Below are positions 1 to 6,658 of a DNA stretch of 64,000 nucleotides, piece after piece. Under the pieces are notes generated by a model. It was given only the letters and a program-made list of their open reading frames with translations. It made no database searches and was not told the origin of the DNA. The first letter of the stretch is position 1, and the number at the start of each line of letters is the position of its first letter. The stretch comes from Gallaecimonas xiamenensis 3-C-1 (GTDB lineage: Bacteria > Pseudomonadota > Gammaproteobacteria > Enterobacterales > Gallaecimonadaceae). The DNA is taken from positions 1 through 64,000 of the forward strand of contig NZ_AMRI01000005.1 of NCBI RefSeq assembly GCF_000299915.1. Direction: 5' to 3'. A program made the translations under genes and the position numbers.

Positions 1-162
1 TGCTCATACACAGAAAGCACAATGCTATATGCCTTAAAGGCCCGCAGATCGGAGCAGTCCTTGGCGCCGCCTTCCGGGTCGGCCATCCTGGCCTCGCGCT
101 CGGCAGCGCAGAAGCAGTGCTTCTGCTTCGAGCCTCGCCCCGCCTAGCTCCACCAAAACCAA
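1..162 (+). other. Possible tmRNA (ssrA) 3' end or attachment-site remnant
   Basis: No convincing reading frame is present. The stretch ends with CCCGCCTAGCTCCACCA, followed directly by a strong terminator. A 3' end of AGCTCCACCA is typical of gammaproteobacterial tmRNA. The T-arm just upstream does not fold properly, however: TTCGAGC is followed by an unmatched segment. This could be a tmRNA I cannot verify because its 5' part lies outside the window. It could also be a short copy of the ssrA 3' end left beside an integrated element. A small hairpin (GCAGAAGC / GCTTCTGC, about 109-125) is the only other structure seen. The assignment is weak. Confidence 0.3.
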
Positions 163-190
163 AGGCCGCTCGAAAGAGCGGCCTTTTTCT
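163..190 (+). terminator. Rho-independent terminator
   Basis: A 9-bp stem AGGCCGCTC / GAGCGGCCT with a GAAA loop is followed by a T-rich tail. It sits right after the RNA-like 3' end at the left edge and would end plus-strand transcription. Confidence 0.85.
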
Positions 191-491
191 TTATGGGTGT
201 TTTTCGCCTAAGCCCAGGCCAAGGCGTCACTGACGCCTTTTTATGTGCGCTCACCCCTCCGGCTTACAGAGCCAGTGCTGCACCTGCCTCTGTGCCTTCC
301 CCTTGCGGTTCATCCCCATCCCTAACCTTGGGCCACGCAGGCCCTTTTGAGGCGTCCAAGGGGCCGCAACAGAGCGTTTCTTTTCAACCCCTTACCCTTT
401 GCCATCCCGGATGCTTTTATTGATCCAGCCCGTGGAGAAAAGCCGCTTTGGGCAATAACATGGAATATAACCAAGTGGAAAGGGGAAGCCG
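191..491. other. Gene-free stretch with a second terminator-like hairpin
   Basis: I see no reading frame with a credible ribosome binding site here. A second hairpin (arms AAGGCGTC / GACGCCTT, 221-239) followed by TTTTATG could be a back-up terminator. The rest has no recognised feature. The promoter of the 54-residue gene that follows probably lies near 430-480. Confidence 0.5.
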
Positions 492-656
492 ATGGAGGCG
501 TTCTGGGTATCCTTCGGGATCTTTTGTGTCGGGCTGGTGCTGTTGGGGGTGGGTTTTAGCCGCCGCCAGGGCAACGGTGGTGTGCTGCTGATGTGGCTGG
601 GCACCCTGTGCATGCTGGGTATCATCTGCTACCGCATCCTGGTGGCCATCGCCTGA
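492..656 (+). CDS. Small membrane protein, 54 residues
   Basis: The ATG is preceded by AAAGGGGAAG, a good ribosome binding site. The 54-residue product starts MEAFWVSFGIFCVGLVLLGV. It has a hydrophobic segment at about residues 4-20, a short basic turn (SRRQG) and a second hydrophobic segment at about 28-50, so it looks like a two-helix inner-membrane protein. The stop codon abuts a bidirectional terminator shared with tesA, as expected for a real 3' end. I do not recognise the family and assign no function. The frame, binding site and terminator together make it likely to be a real gene. Confidence 0.6.
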   Translation: MEAFWVSFGIFCVGLVLLGVGFSRRQGNGGVLLMWLGTLCMLGIICYRILVAIA

Positions 657-683
657 AAAAGGGGCCCTTGGGGCCCCTTTTTT
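657..683. terminator. Bidirectional terminator
   Basis: The stem AAAAGGGGCCC / GGGCCCCTTTT has a 3-base loop. With A and T runs on both sides it can serve the small plus-strand gene and the minus-strand pxp-pcp-tesA operon. Confidence 0.85.
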
Positions 684-1278
684 ATTGCAAGCTGTCCTTG
701 ATGTCCTGCCAAACCGCTTCCATCAGCAGCGGCTGAGCCTGGGCGGTGGGGTGTATGCCGTCGGCCTGGAGCATGCCGTCGCCAAGGTCGATATCCCGGC
801 CGAAAAAGGGCAGCCAGCGGGCCTGTTTTTCCTCGGCCACTTCCTTGAAGGCGGCTTTGAAGCTGTCCAGGTAGCGGGGGCCATAGTTGGGGGGCAGCCA
901 GATCTCCATCACCATGGCGTCGGCACCGGCCGCCTGGCTCAGGCCCACCATCTTGGCCAGGTTCTGCTTCATGGTGGCGATGGGGTAACCGCGCAGACCG
1001 TCATTGCCCCCCAGTTCAATCAGCACCAGCTCGGGTTTGTGCTTGGCCAGCAGTGCCGGCAGCCTTCTCAGGCCCCCGGCCGTGGTCTCGCCGCTGATGG
1101 ACGCATTGACCACCTGCCAGTCTGCTGCCTCGGTTTGCACCTTGTCCGACAACAGCCTCACCCAACTTTGCTCGGCCTTGAGGCCATAGCCGGCACTTAA
1201 CGAGTCCCCCATCACCAGCAGGGTTTTGGTCCAGCCCAGGGGGCTTATCAGCAACAGCAACAACAACAGCTTACGCAT
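682..1278 (-). CDS. tesA: Periplasmic SGNH esterase / thioesterase I
   Basis: This is an SGNH-family hydrolase of the TesA type: arylesterase, lysophospholipase and thioesterase activities are known for the family, acting in the periplasm. The 198-residue product starts with a hydrophobic signal peptide (about residues 1-17). The family blocks are all visible: GDSLS with nucleophile Ser26, the GETT region at about 63-66, GGND with Asn92, and DGIHPT with Asp173 and His176. It is the last gene of the minus-strand operon and starts 10 bases after the pcp stop. In enterobacteria tesA lies directly divergent to ybbA; here the 5-oxoproline genes have come between them. Confidence 0.93.
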   Translation of the reverse strand: MRKLLLLLLLISPLGWTKTLLVMGDSLSAGYGLKAEQSWVRLLSDKVQTEAADWQVVNASISGETTAGGLRRLPALLAKHKPELVLIELGGNDGLRGYPIATMKQNLAKMVGLSQAAGADAMVMEIWLPPNYGPRYLDSFKAAFKEVAEEKQARWLPFFGRDIDLGDGMLQADGIHPTAQAQPLLMEAVWQDIKDSLQ

Positions 1279-1288
1279 AAGGGCTCCG

Positions 1289-1939
1289 TCAGTGGGTGGT
1301 ACCGGCGCTCAGGTGCAGTTCCTCACCGCCGGCCAGCAGGCTGTCTATCAGGCAGCCAAGGGCGGCAACCTGCTGGGCCAGGGGCATGGCCGGGCTGCCC
1401 GGGTGGCGCTCGGCCTGCTGCGGCAAATAGGGCAGGTGCACAAAGCCGACCTGGGGCTGCCAGGGCAGGGCCTGGGCCAGGTGGCAGGCCCCGTAGAAAA
1501 GATAATTACACACATAGGTGCCGGCGCTGAAGGACAGCTGCGCCTCCAGCCGGTTTGCCTTCAGCTCTGTCAGCAGCCGCTTGACCGGCAGGGTGGAAAA
1601 GTAGGCGGCAGGGCCCTTGGGGTTGACCGGCACGTCTATGGGCTGGTGGCCGGCGTTATCGGGGATACGGGCGTCGATAAGGTTGATGGCCACCTTCTCC
1701 AGGCTGATGCCGCGCCGGCCCCCGGCCTGGCCTACCGCCAGTATCACCTGGGGCTCAAGGGCCCTGACGGTGTCTTCCAGCACCTGTAGACTCTGGCCGA
1801 AGGTGCAAGGCAGCATCAGGCTGGTGACGGCGTCCCGGTAGCCGGCCAGGGCCTTGACGGCCTCCCAGGAGGGGTTGATGGGTTCGGCATCGAAGGGTTC
1901 AAAGCCGGTTAACAGGATTTGGGTCACAGCAGCCACCAT
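1289..1939 (-). CDS. pcp: Pyrrolidone-carboxylate peptidase (pyroglutamyl peptidase I)
   Basis: This cysteine peptidase of family C15 removes N-terminal pyroglutamate (5-oxoproline) from peptides in the cytoplasm. The 216-residue length is normal. The catalytic triad falls at the family's own numbering: Glu81 in SLEKVAIN, Cys144 in TYVCNY and His168 in FVHLPYLP. The start overlaps the end of the DUF979 gene by 16 bases; a GTG four codons downstream is an alternative start. Lying in one operon with 5-oxoprolinase and a presumed 5-oxoproline transporter, it would supply free 5-oxoproline from peptides to PxpABC. Confidence 0.95.
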   Translation of the reverse strand: MVAAVTQILLTGFEPFDAEPINPSWEAVKALAGYRDAVTSLMLPCTFGQSLQVLEDTVRALEPQVILAVGQAGGRRGISLEKVAINLIDARIPDNAGHQPIDVPVNPKGPAAYFSTLPVKRLLTELKANRLEAQLSFSAGTYVCNYLFYGACHLAQALPWQPQVGFVHLPYLPQQAERHPGSPAMPLAQQVAALGCLIDSLLAGGEELHLSAGTTH

Positions 1940-2865
1940 AACAGCAGGATATTGGCGATGAGCAGCAGCAGGGCCGTGGGCACCTGGGCCTTGATCACCG
2001 CGTGTCGGTCATCCAGTTCCAACAGGGCCGCCGGAACCAGGTTGAAGTTGGCGGCCATGGGGGTCATCAGGGTACCGCAATAACCGCTGAACATGCCGAT
2101 GGCGGCCATCACGGCGGCGTTACCCTGGTACTGGTCGATAAGAAAGGGAATGCCGATACCGGCGGTGATCACCGGAAAGGCGGCAAAGGCATTGCCCATG
2201 ATCATGGTAAACAGCGCCATGCCGAGGGCATAGGCGACAATGGCCCAAAAGCGCATGTCGTCTCCCAGCACCTGGCCCACCAGGGCCGCCACGGCGTCCC
2301 CCACCCCGGCCTTGGCAAAGAGGATGCCGAGGGTGGCCAGCATTTGCGGCAGTAACAGGGCCCAGCCGATGGCGTCCATCAGCCGGCTGTTTTCCCTAAG
2401 GCCCTGCACCGGCGCTTCGCGGGTCAGCCAGCAGGCCAGGGCAAAGGCCACAAGGCAAGCCAGGCCCAGGCTGATAAGGGTGGGATTGCCCACAAGGGGC
2501 AAACCCTGGTGGGCGGCCAGCCAGGGCAGGGACAGGCTGCCGGCCAGGGTCAGCAAAGGGATGGCCAGGGCCGGCCAAAACAGTTTATGGCCCAGGCGTT
2601 TGGCACTTTGCTGGCGCTGCACCGCATCGGGCTCCAGTGCCTTTTTCGGTTTCACCAGGTTAAGGCCCCCCACCAGGCCCATGGCTAGCACCAGGGCGCC
2701 GCAAAGGGCCGGGGGCAGCCAGTGGCCAATAAGGAAAAGGCCGCCGTAAAGGCCCCAGAACAGCGCCGAGGGCCAGCGTTTGGGGTGGGCTTTGTCCAGA
2801 GCTGTCAGCACCCCATTGGCCAGCAGCAACAGCCCCGCCAGGGCGAAAAACCACTCAATCTGCAC
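1924..2865 (-). CDS. DUF979 membrane protein, probable 5-oxoproline transporter subunit
   Basis: A 313-residue, very hydrophobic protein with about nine or ten membrane segments. I place the start at a GTG preceded by AAGGAG at good spacing, which gives an N-terminus of MQIEWFFALAGLL and an 11-base overlap with the DUF969 gene. A longer frame upstream would add a non-membrane extension without a binding site. DUF969/DUF979 pairs commonly sit beside pcp and pxp genes and are annotated as a two-subunit 5-oxoproline transporter. That role is inferred from context here; no substrate site can be read from the sequence. Confidence 0.8.
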   Translation of the reverse strand: MQIEWFFALAGLLLLANGVLTALDKAHPKRWPSALFWGLYGGLFLIGHWLPPALCGALVLAMGLVGGLNLVKPKKALEPDAVQRQQSAKRLGHKLFWPALAIPLLTLAGSLSLPWLAAHQGLPLVGNPTLISLGLACLVAFALACWLTREAPVQGLRENSRLMDAIGWALLLPQMLATLGILFAKAGVGDAVAALVGQVLGDDMRFWAIVAYALGMALFTMIMGNAFAAFPVITAGIGIPFLIDQYQGNAAVMAAIGMFSGYCGTLMTPMAANFNLVPAALLELDDRHAVIKAQVPTALLLLIANILLLWWLL

Positions 2866-3565
2866 CGGACGCTCCTTGCAGGCGCCGGCGCTGGCGGGCC
2901 AGTTGCCGGTCCAGGTAGAGCACCCGGCAGCCGTGGATAAAGAGCGCGCAAAGGGCGGTGGGAATGCCCCAGAAGGCAATGTGCAGGGGCTCGACGGCGA
3001 TGCCGTTTTCGGTCAGGAAGCTGTGCATCAGGATCACGGCGCCAAAGGCCACGAAAATGTCTTCACCGAAGAAGAGGCCGACGTTGTCGGTGGCGGCGGC
3101 CATAGCCTTGAGGCGCTGTTGCTCGCCATGGCTCAGGGGGCCAAGGGCCTTGCTGGCCGCCCCTTCCACCATGGGGGCCAGCAGCGGCCTAACCATCTGC
3201 GGGTGGCCCCCAAGGCTGGTCAGCCCCAGGGCAGCGCTCAGCTCCCGCACCAGCAGGTACAGGGCCAGCAGCCTGCCGGCCGACACCCGCTTGAAGCGGC
3301 TTATCCACTGGCCGGCGTGTTCTCTTAGGCCATGGCGCTCCAGCAAGCCTATTACCGCCAGGGGCAGCACCAAGATAAGGGACAGGGTACGGGTACTGAG
3401 AAAGCCTTCTCCCAGGGCGCTGAGGATACCGCCAAAGGGCAGGGCGGCGGCCAGGCCCGTGACCACCCCGGCCAGGGTCACCACCAGCAGCGGATTGGCC
3501 CGTAGGGCAAAACCGACGATCACCACCGCCACCCCCAGCAGTGGCCAGTAAGAGACGGCGTCCAT
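2855..3565 (-). CDS. DUF969 membrane protein, probable 5-oxoproline transporter subunit
   Basis: This 236-residue protein has about six hydrophobic segments and the DUF969 hallmark region around ALGLTSLGGHPQMVRPLLAP. Its ATG shares one base with the pxpA stop (TGATG), so the two genes are translationally coupled, and its end overlaps the DUF979 start. It is presumed to form an inner-membrane transporter with the DUF979 protein that brings in 5-oxoproline. The function rests on the family name and the conserved neighbourhood. Confidence 0.8.
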   Translation of the reverse strand: MDAVSYWPLLGVAVVIVGFALRANPLLVVTLAGVVTGLAAALPFGGILSALGEGFLSTRTLSLILVLPLAVIGLLERHGLREHAGQWISRFKRVSAGRLLALYLLVRELSAALGLTSLGGHPQMVRPLLAPMVEGAASKALGPLSHGEQQRLKAMAAATDNVGLFFGEDIFVAFGAVILMHSFLTENGIAVEPLHIAFWGIPTALCALFIHGCRVLYLDRQLARQRRRLQGASGAD

Positions 3566-4305
3566 CAGGGCGCCCCTATCTGCACGCCAAGGGCGTCCAG
3601 GCAGCCCCGTAGCCGCTTGGCCAGGGCCAGGGCATGGAGGTTATCCCCATGCAGGCACAGAGTTTGGGCTTTTAGGGCCACCCATTGGCCCCCCAGGGCC
3701 TGCACCTGGCCTTGTTGCACCATGGCCAGCACCTGGGCCTGGACCTGGTCGTCATGGTCCAGCACGGCGCCGCTTTGGCTGCGCGGTTGCAAGCTGCCAT
3801 CGGCCAGGTAGCGCCGGTCGGCGAAGACTTCCGACACCGCCGTCAGCCCTGCTTTTTCGGCTTCCCTAAGGCTGTGGCTGCCGGCCAGACCGTAGAGCTT
3901 GAGGCCAGGGTCCAGGGTTTTGACGGCGGCGGCGATGCAGGCGGCCAGGGCCGGGTCTTTGGCGGCCTGGTTATAGAGGGCGCCATGGGGTTTGACATGG
4001 TGCAGCCTGGCGCCCCTGGCCTCGGCCATGGCCTTGAGGGCGCCGCACTGGTAGAGCACCAGATCGGTGACGTCGGCGGGACTGAGGGCCATGGGTGTGC
4101 GGCCGAAATTGGCCCTGTCGTCAAAGCTGGGGTGGGCCCCTATGGCGACGCCATGAGCTATGGCCAAGTCCAGGGTACGGGCCATGGTGGCCGGGCCTCC
4201 GGCATGAAAGCCGCAGGCGATATTGGCGGAGCTGATAAGAGGCATCAGCTCGGCGTCAAAGGGGGCCTCTTCCCCCAGATCTGCGTTGAAATCAATGCTC
4301 AGCAA
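3565..4305 (-). CDS. pxpA: 5-oxoprolinase subunit A (LamB/YcsF family)
   Basis: PxpA works with PxpB and PxpC to hydrolyse 5-oxoproline to glutamate with ATP. The family start SIDFNADLGE and the motif CGFHAGGP are clear. I choose a TTG start because GGAGG lies six bases upstream and the conserved N-terminus begins two residues later. No ATG is available nearby; the frame upstream runs antisense-like through pxpC with no family similarity. The product is 246 residues, normal for the family. The start overlaps the 3' end of pxpC by 14 bases and the stop overlaps the DUF969 start. Confidence 0.92.
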   Translation of the reverse strand: MLSIDFNADLGEEAPFDAELMPLISSANIACGFHAGGPATMARTLDLAIAHGVAIGAHPSFDDRANFGRTPMALSPADVTDLVLYQCGALKAMAEARGARLHHVKPHGALYNQAAKDPALAACIAAAVKTLDPGLKLYGLAGSHSLREAEKAGLTAVSEVFADRRYLADGSLQPRSQSGAVLDHDDQVQAQVLAMVQQGQVQALGGQWVALKAQTLCLHGDNLHALALAKRLRGCLDALGVQIGAP

Positions 4306-5203
4306 TGAAGGCCTCCAGGTGTGCCAGGTAGTCGAGCTGCTGCTGCCAGGCCAGGCGGGCCTCTGCGGCGGTGGCCGGAATAAAGCCGATATGGCGGCCC
4401 GGGCCCAGTTGCCCCAGTTGCCACAGGTCGGCGGCAATCACCATGCCCAATTTGGGGTAGCCGCCGGTGGCCTGGGCATCCATACCGAGGATGATGGGCT
4501 GGCCGTTGCCGGGCACCTGCACAGTGCCCGGCAGCACCCCGTGGGAGGGCAGCTCGTCCCCCACCAGGCGGTTGAGTTTGGGGCCGGACAGGCGATAACC
4601 CATGCGGTTGGACAGGGAGCCTATGGTCCAGTCCGAATGCCAGAATAGGCCATGGGCCAGCTTGTCAAAGCTGTCGTATTCGGAACCGGGCAGCACCCGC
4701 AACCGCCCTGTGCCCGGGGTGCGCACCAGCAGCGGGCCGGCGAAGTCCCCGGCGGGGCGCCAGTCCAGCTCGTCGCCGGTGGCAAGGGGAGCATTAAAGC
4801 CCGACCCCAGGTCGGTACTGGCCGACCCCAGCACATGGGGCACCACCAGCTCGCCCGCCAGGGCCAAATAGGCGCGAAAGCCGCGTTTGGGCTGGCGAAA
4901 GTGCAGGATTTGCCCGGGCTCCACCTTGAAGCGCCAGCCCGGGGTAATGGGTTCGCCGTTGAAGCTGGCCCCCAGATCGGCGCCGGTCAAGGCCACCCAG
5001 CCACTTTGCTGGAAGCGCAGCTGGGTTTGGCCGAAGGTGATCTCAAGGGCCGGGGACAGCGGCGGTTTTTTCAGCAGCAGGTTGGCCACCTGCAAGGCCA
5101 GCATGTCCATGGCGCCGCTGGCGGGCACCCCCTGGCTGCGATAGCCGGGGCGGCCACCGTCCTGGATGCAGGCGAGGATCCCCGCTTTTAGGACTTCAAT
5201 CAC
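4292..5203 (-). CDS. pxpC: 5-oxoprolinase subunit C (KipA/YbgK family)
   Basis: A 303-residue biotin-dependent-carboxyltransferase-like subunit. The N-terminal block VLKAGILACIQDGGRPGYRS is characteristic, as are GVPASGAMD and GYPKLGMV near the C-terminus. It forms the ATP-dependent 5-oxoprolinase with PxpA and PxpB. It overlaps pxpB by 8 bases at its start and pxpA by 14 bases at its end, so the three subunits are made from one coupled message. Older annotations call this allophanate hydrolase subunit 2. Confidence 0.93.
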   Translation of the reverse strand: MIEVLKAGILACIQDGGRPGYRSQGVPASGAMDMLALQVANLLLKKPPLSPALEITFGQTQLRFQQSGWVALTGADLGASFNGEPITPGWRFKVEPGQILHFRQPKRGFRAYLALAGELVVPHVLGSASTDLGSGFNAPLATGDELDWRPAGDFAGPLLVRTPGTGRLRVLPGSEYDSFDKLAHGLFWHSDWTIGSLSNRMGYRLSGPKLNRLVGDELPSHGVLPGTVQVPGNGQPIILGMDAQATGGYPKLGMVIAADLWQLGQLGPGRHIGFIPATAAEARLAWQQQLDYLAHLEAFIAEH

Positions 5204-5828
5204 GGCTCACCTCGAATTGAATTTGATCCCCCGGTTGCAGCAGCGCCGGCGGAGACTGGTTGATGTCGAACAAGGGGGTGTCGGCATAGCCGATGATCTG
5301 CCAGCCGCCGGGGCTTTGGCGCGGGTAGAGGCCGGTTTGCTGGCCGGCGATGGCCACGGCCCCGGCCGGCACCTGTACCCTGGGTTCGGCCCGGCGCGGC
5401 ATGGCCAGGCGCTTGTCCATGCCGGTGAGGTAGGCAAAACCGGGCATAAAGCCGATGAAAGCCACCTCGTAGGTGGCCTTGGCGTGGCGTTCGACAACGG
5501 CCTGCTCGGTCAGGCCGCTGTATTCCGCTACCTGGTGCAGATCCGGGCCCTGGTAGCGCACTTTTATCTTATGAAGCTGGCCGGCCGGGGCTGCCTCGGG
5601 GCGCTTGTCCCACAGCGCCAGGGCCTGCTGGGCCAGGGCGGGGATGTCGGCCAGGGGGCTATTTAGCACCAGGGTCAGGTTGCCCATGCCGGGCACTGCC
5701 TCACTCAGGGCCGGGGACTGGGCCAACTGCCGGGCCAGCCAGTGCAGCTGGCGCTGTGCGGCCGGGTCGGCTTCTTCCAGAGTTAACACCAGGGCCCTGT
5801 CTCCCAGGGCGGACCAGGTCAAAATCAT
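5196..5828 (-). CDS. pxpB: 5-oxoprolinase subunit B (KipI/YbgJ family)
   Basis: First gene of the operon; 210 residues. The family blocks are GDRALVL near the start and FIGFMPGFAYLTGMD at about residues 120-135. The ATG is preceded by GAGGGATC. PxpB joins PxpA and PxpC in 5-oxoprolinase. Older annotations call it allophanate hydrolase subunit 1 or a KipI-like kinase inhibitor, but the intact pxpBCA set with pcp argues for 5-oxoproline use. The promoter must lie in the short divergent region shared with ybbA. Confidence 0.93.
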   Translation of the reverse strand: MILTWSALGDRALVLTLEEADPAAQRQLHWLARQLAQSPALSEAVPGMGNLTLVLNSPLADIPALAQQALALWDKRPEAAPAGQLHKIKVRYQGPDLHQVAEYSGLTEQAVVERHAKATYEVAFIGFMPGFAYLTGMDKRLAMPRRAEPRVQVPAGAVAIAGQQTGLYPRQSPGGWQIIGYADTPLFDINQSPPALLQPGDQIQFEVSRD

Positions 5829-5968
5829 AATGATCCCTCAAATGTCATGGCCTTAACCTAGCGATAACGCCGGCCAATTGCATCCCTGCTGCGACCAACC
5901 GCCAGCCTCTTGGCGTTAGATCCAAAGGCGGTTAAGGTCAGTATCAAGGAAGAAAAAGGAACGCCTCC
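5829..5968. promoter_or_regulatory. Divergent promoter region, pxpB / ybbA
   Basis: These 140 bases separate the divergent pxp operon and ybbA, so they must hold both promoters. TTGGCG at 5910-5915 with TAAGGT 17 bases further is a weak plus-strand candidate for ybbA. AAGAAAAAGGAAC just before the ybbA ATG is its ribosome binding site. I see no clear operator palindrome. Confidence 0.4.
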
Positions 5969-6658
5969 ATGACCCAAGCTGTAATCGAAGTTCGCCAGTT
6001 GGCCAAGGCCGTCACCAGTGCCGATGGCAGTGCCCTGCCCATCCTCAGCGGTGTGGAACTGGCTGTAAAGGCAGGAGAAACCCTTGCCATCATGGGGGCC
6101 TCCGGCTCTGGTAAATCTACGCTATTGGGGCTGTTGGCGGGGTTGGACCAGCCCAGCCAGGGCACTGTGGCCCTGGCTGGCAAAGACATGGCCAGCCTCA
6201 GCGAAGACCAAAGGGCGGCGCTCAGGGCCGACCAACTGGGCTTTGTGTTCCAGCAGTTTTTGCTGATCCCAAGCCTGAGCGCCCTGGAAAACGTCATGAT
6301 GCCCGCCGAACTTCGGGGGGACAAAGACGCCCGGGCCCGGGCCAAGGATCTGTTGGAACGGGTGGGCCTTGGCCAGCGTCTTGGCCATTTTCCGGCCCAG
6401 CTCAGCGGCGGCGAGCAGCAAAGGGTGGCCATAGCCAGGGCCTTTATCACCAACCCGGCCCTGCTGTTTGCCGACGAGCCCACCGGCAACCTGGACACCC
6501 ACACCGGCAGCCATGTGGCAGATCTGCTGTTTGCCCTTAACCGCGACTTTGGCACCACCCTTATCCTGGTCACCCACGACCCGGTGCTGGCCCGCCGCTG
6601 CCAGCGGGTACTGAGCCTCAAGGACGGCAAGCTGGAGGCCCTGGATGATGCGGCCTGA
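5969..6658 (+). CDS. ybbA: ABC transporter ATP-binding protein YbbA
   Basis: A 229-residue ATPase of the LolD/MacB class. Walker A is GASGSGKST at residues 43-51, the signature LSGGEQQ is at 145-151, Walker B is LLFADEP at 165-171, and the H-loop is in VTHD. It overlaps ybbP by 14 bases; the two form an inner-membrane ABC system. In other gammaproteobacteria ybbAP lies next to tesA and is thought to act on envelope lipids or hydrophobic compounds. The substrate is not established. Confidence 0.93.
   Translation: MTQAVIEVRQLAKAVTSADGSALPILSGVELAVKAGETLAIMGASGSGKSTLLGLLAGLDQPSQGTVALAGKDMASLSEDQRAALRADQLGFVFQQFLLIPSLSALENVMMPAELRGDKDARARAKDLLERVGLGQRLGHFPAQLSGGEQQRVAIARAFITNPALLFADEPTGNLDTHTGSHVADLLFALNRDFGTTLILVTHDPVLARRCQRVLSLKDGKLEALDDAA

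Noticed and set aside
193-423. Plus-strand frame of 76 codons near the left edge
   Set aside because: It contains a terminator-like hairpin and has proline- and serine-rich random-looking sequence without a binding site.
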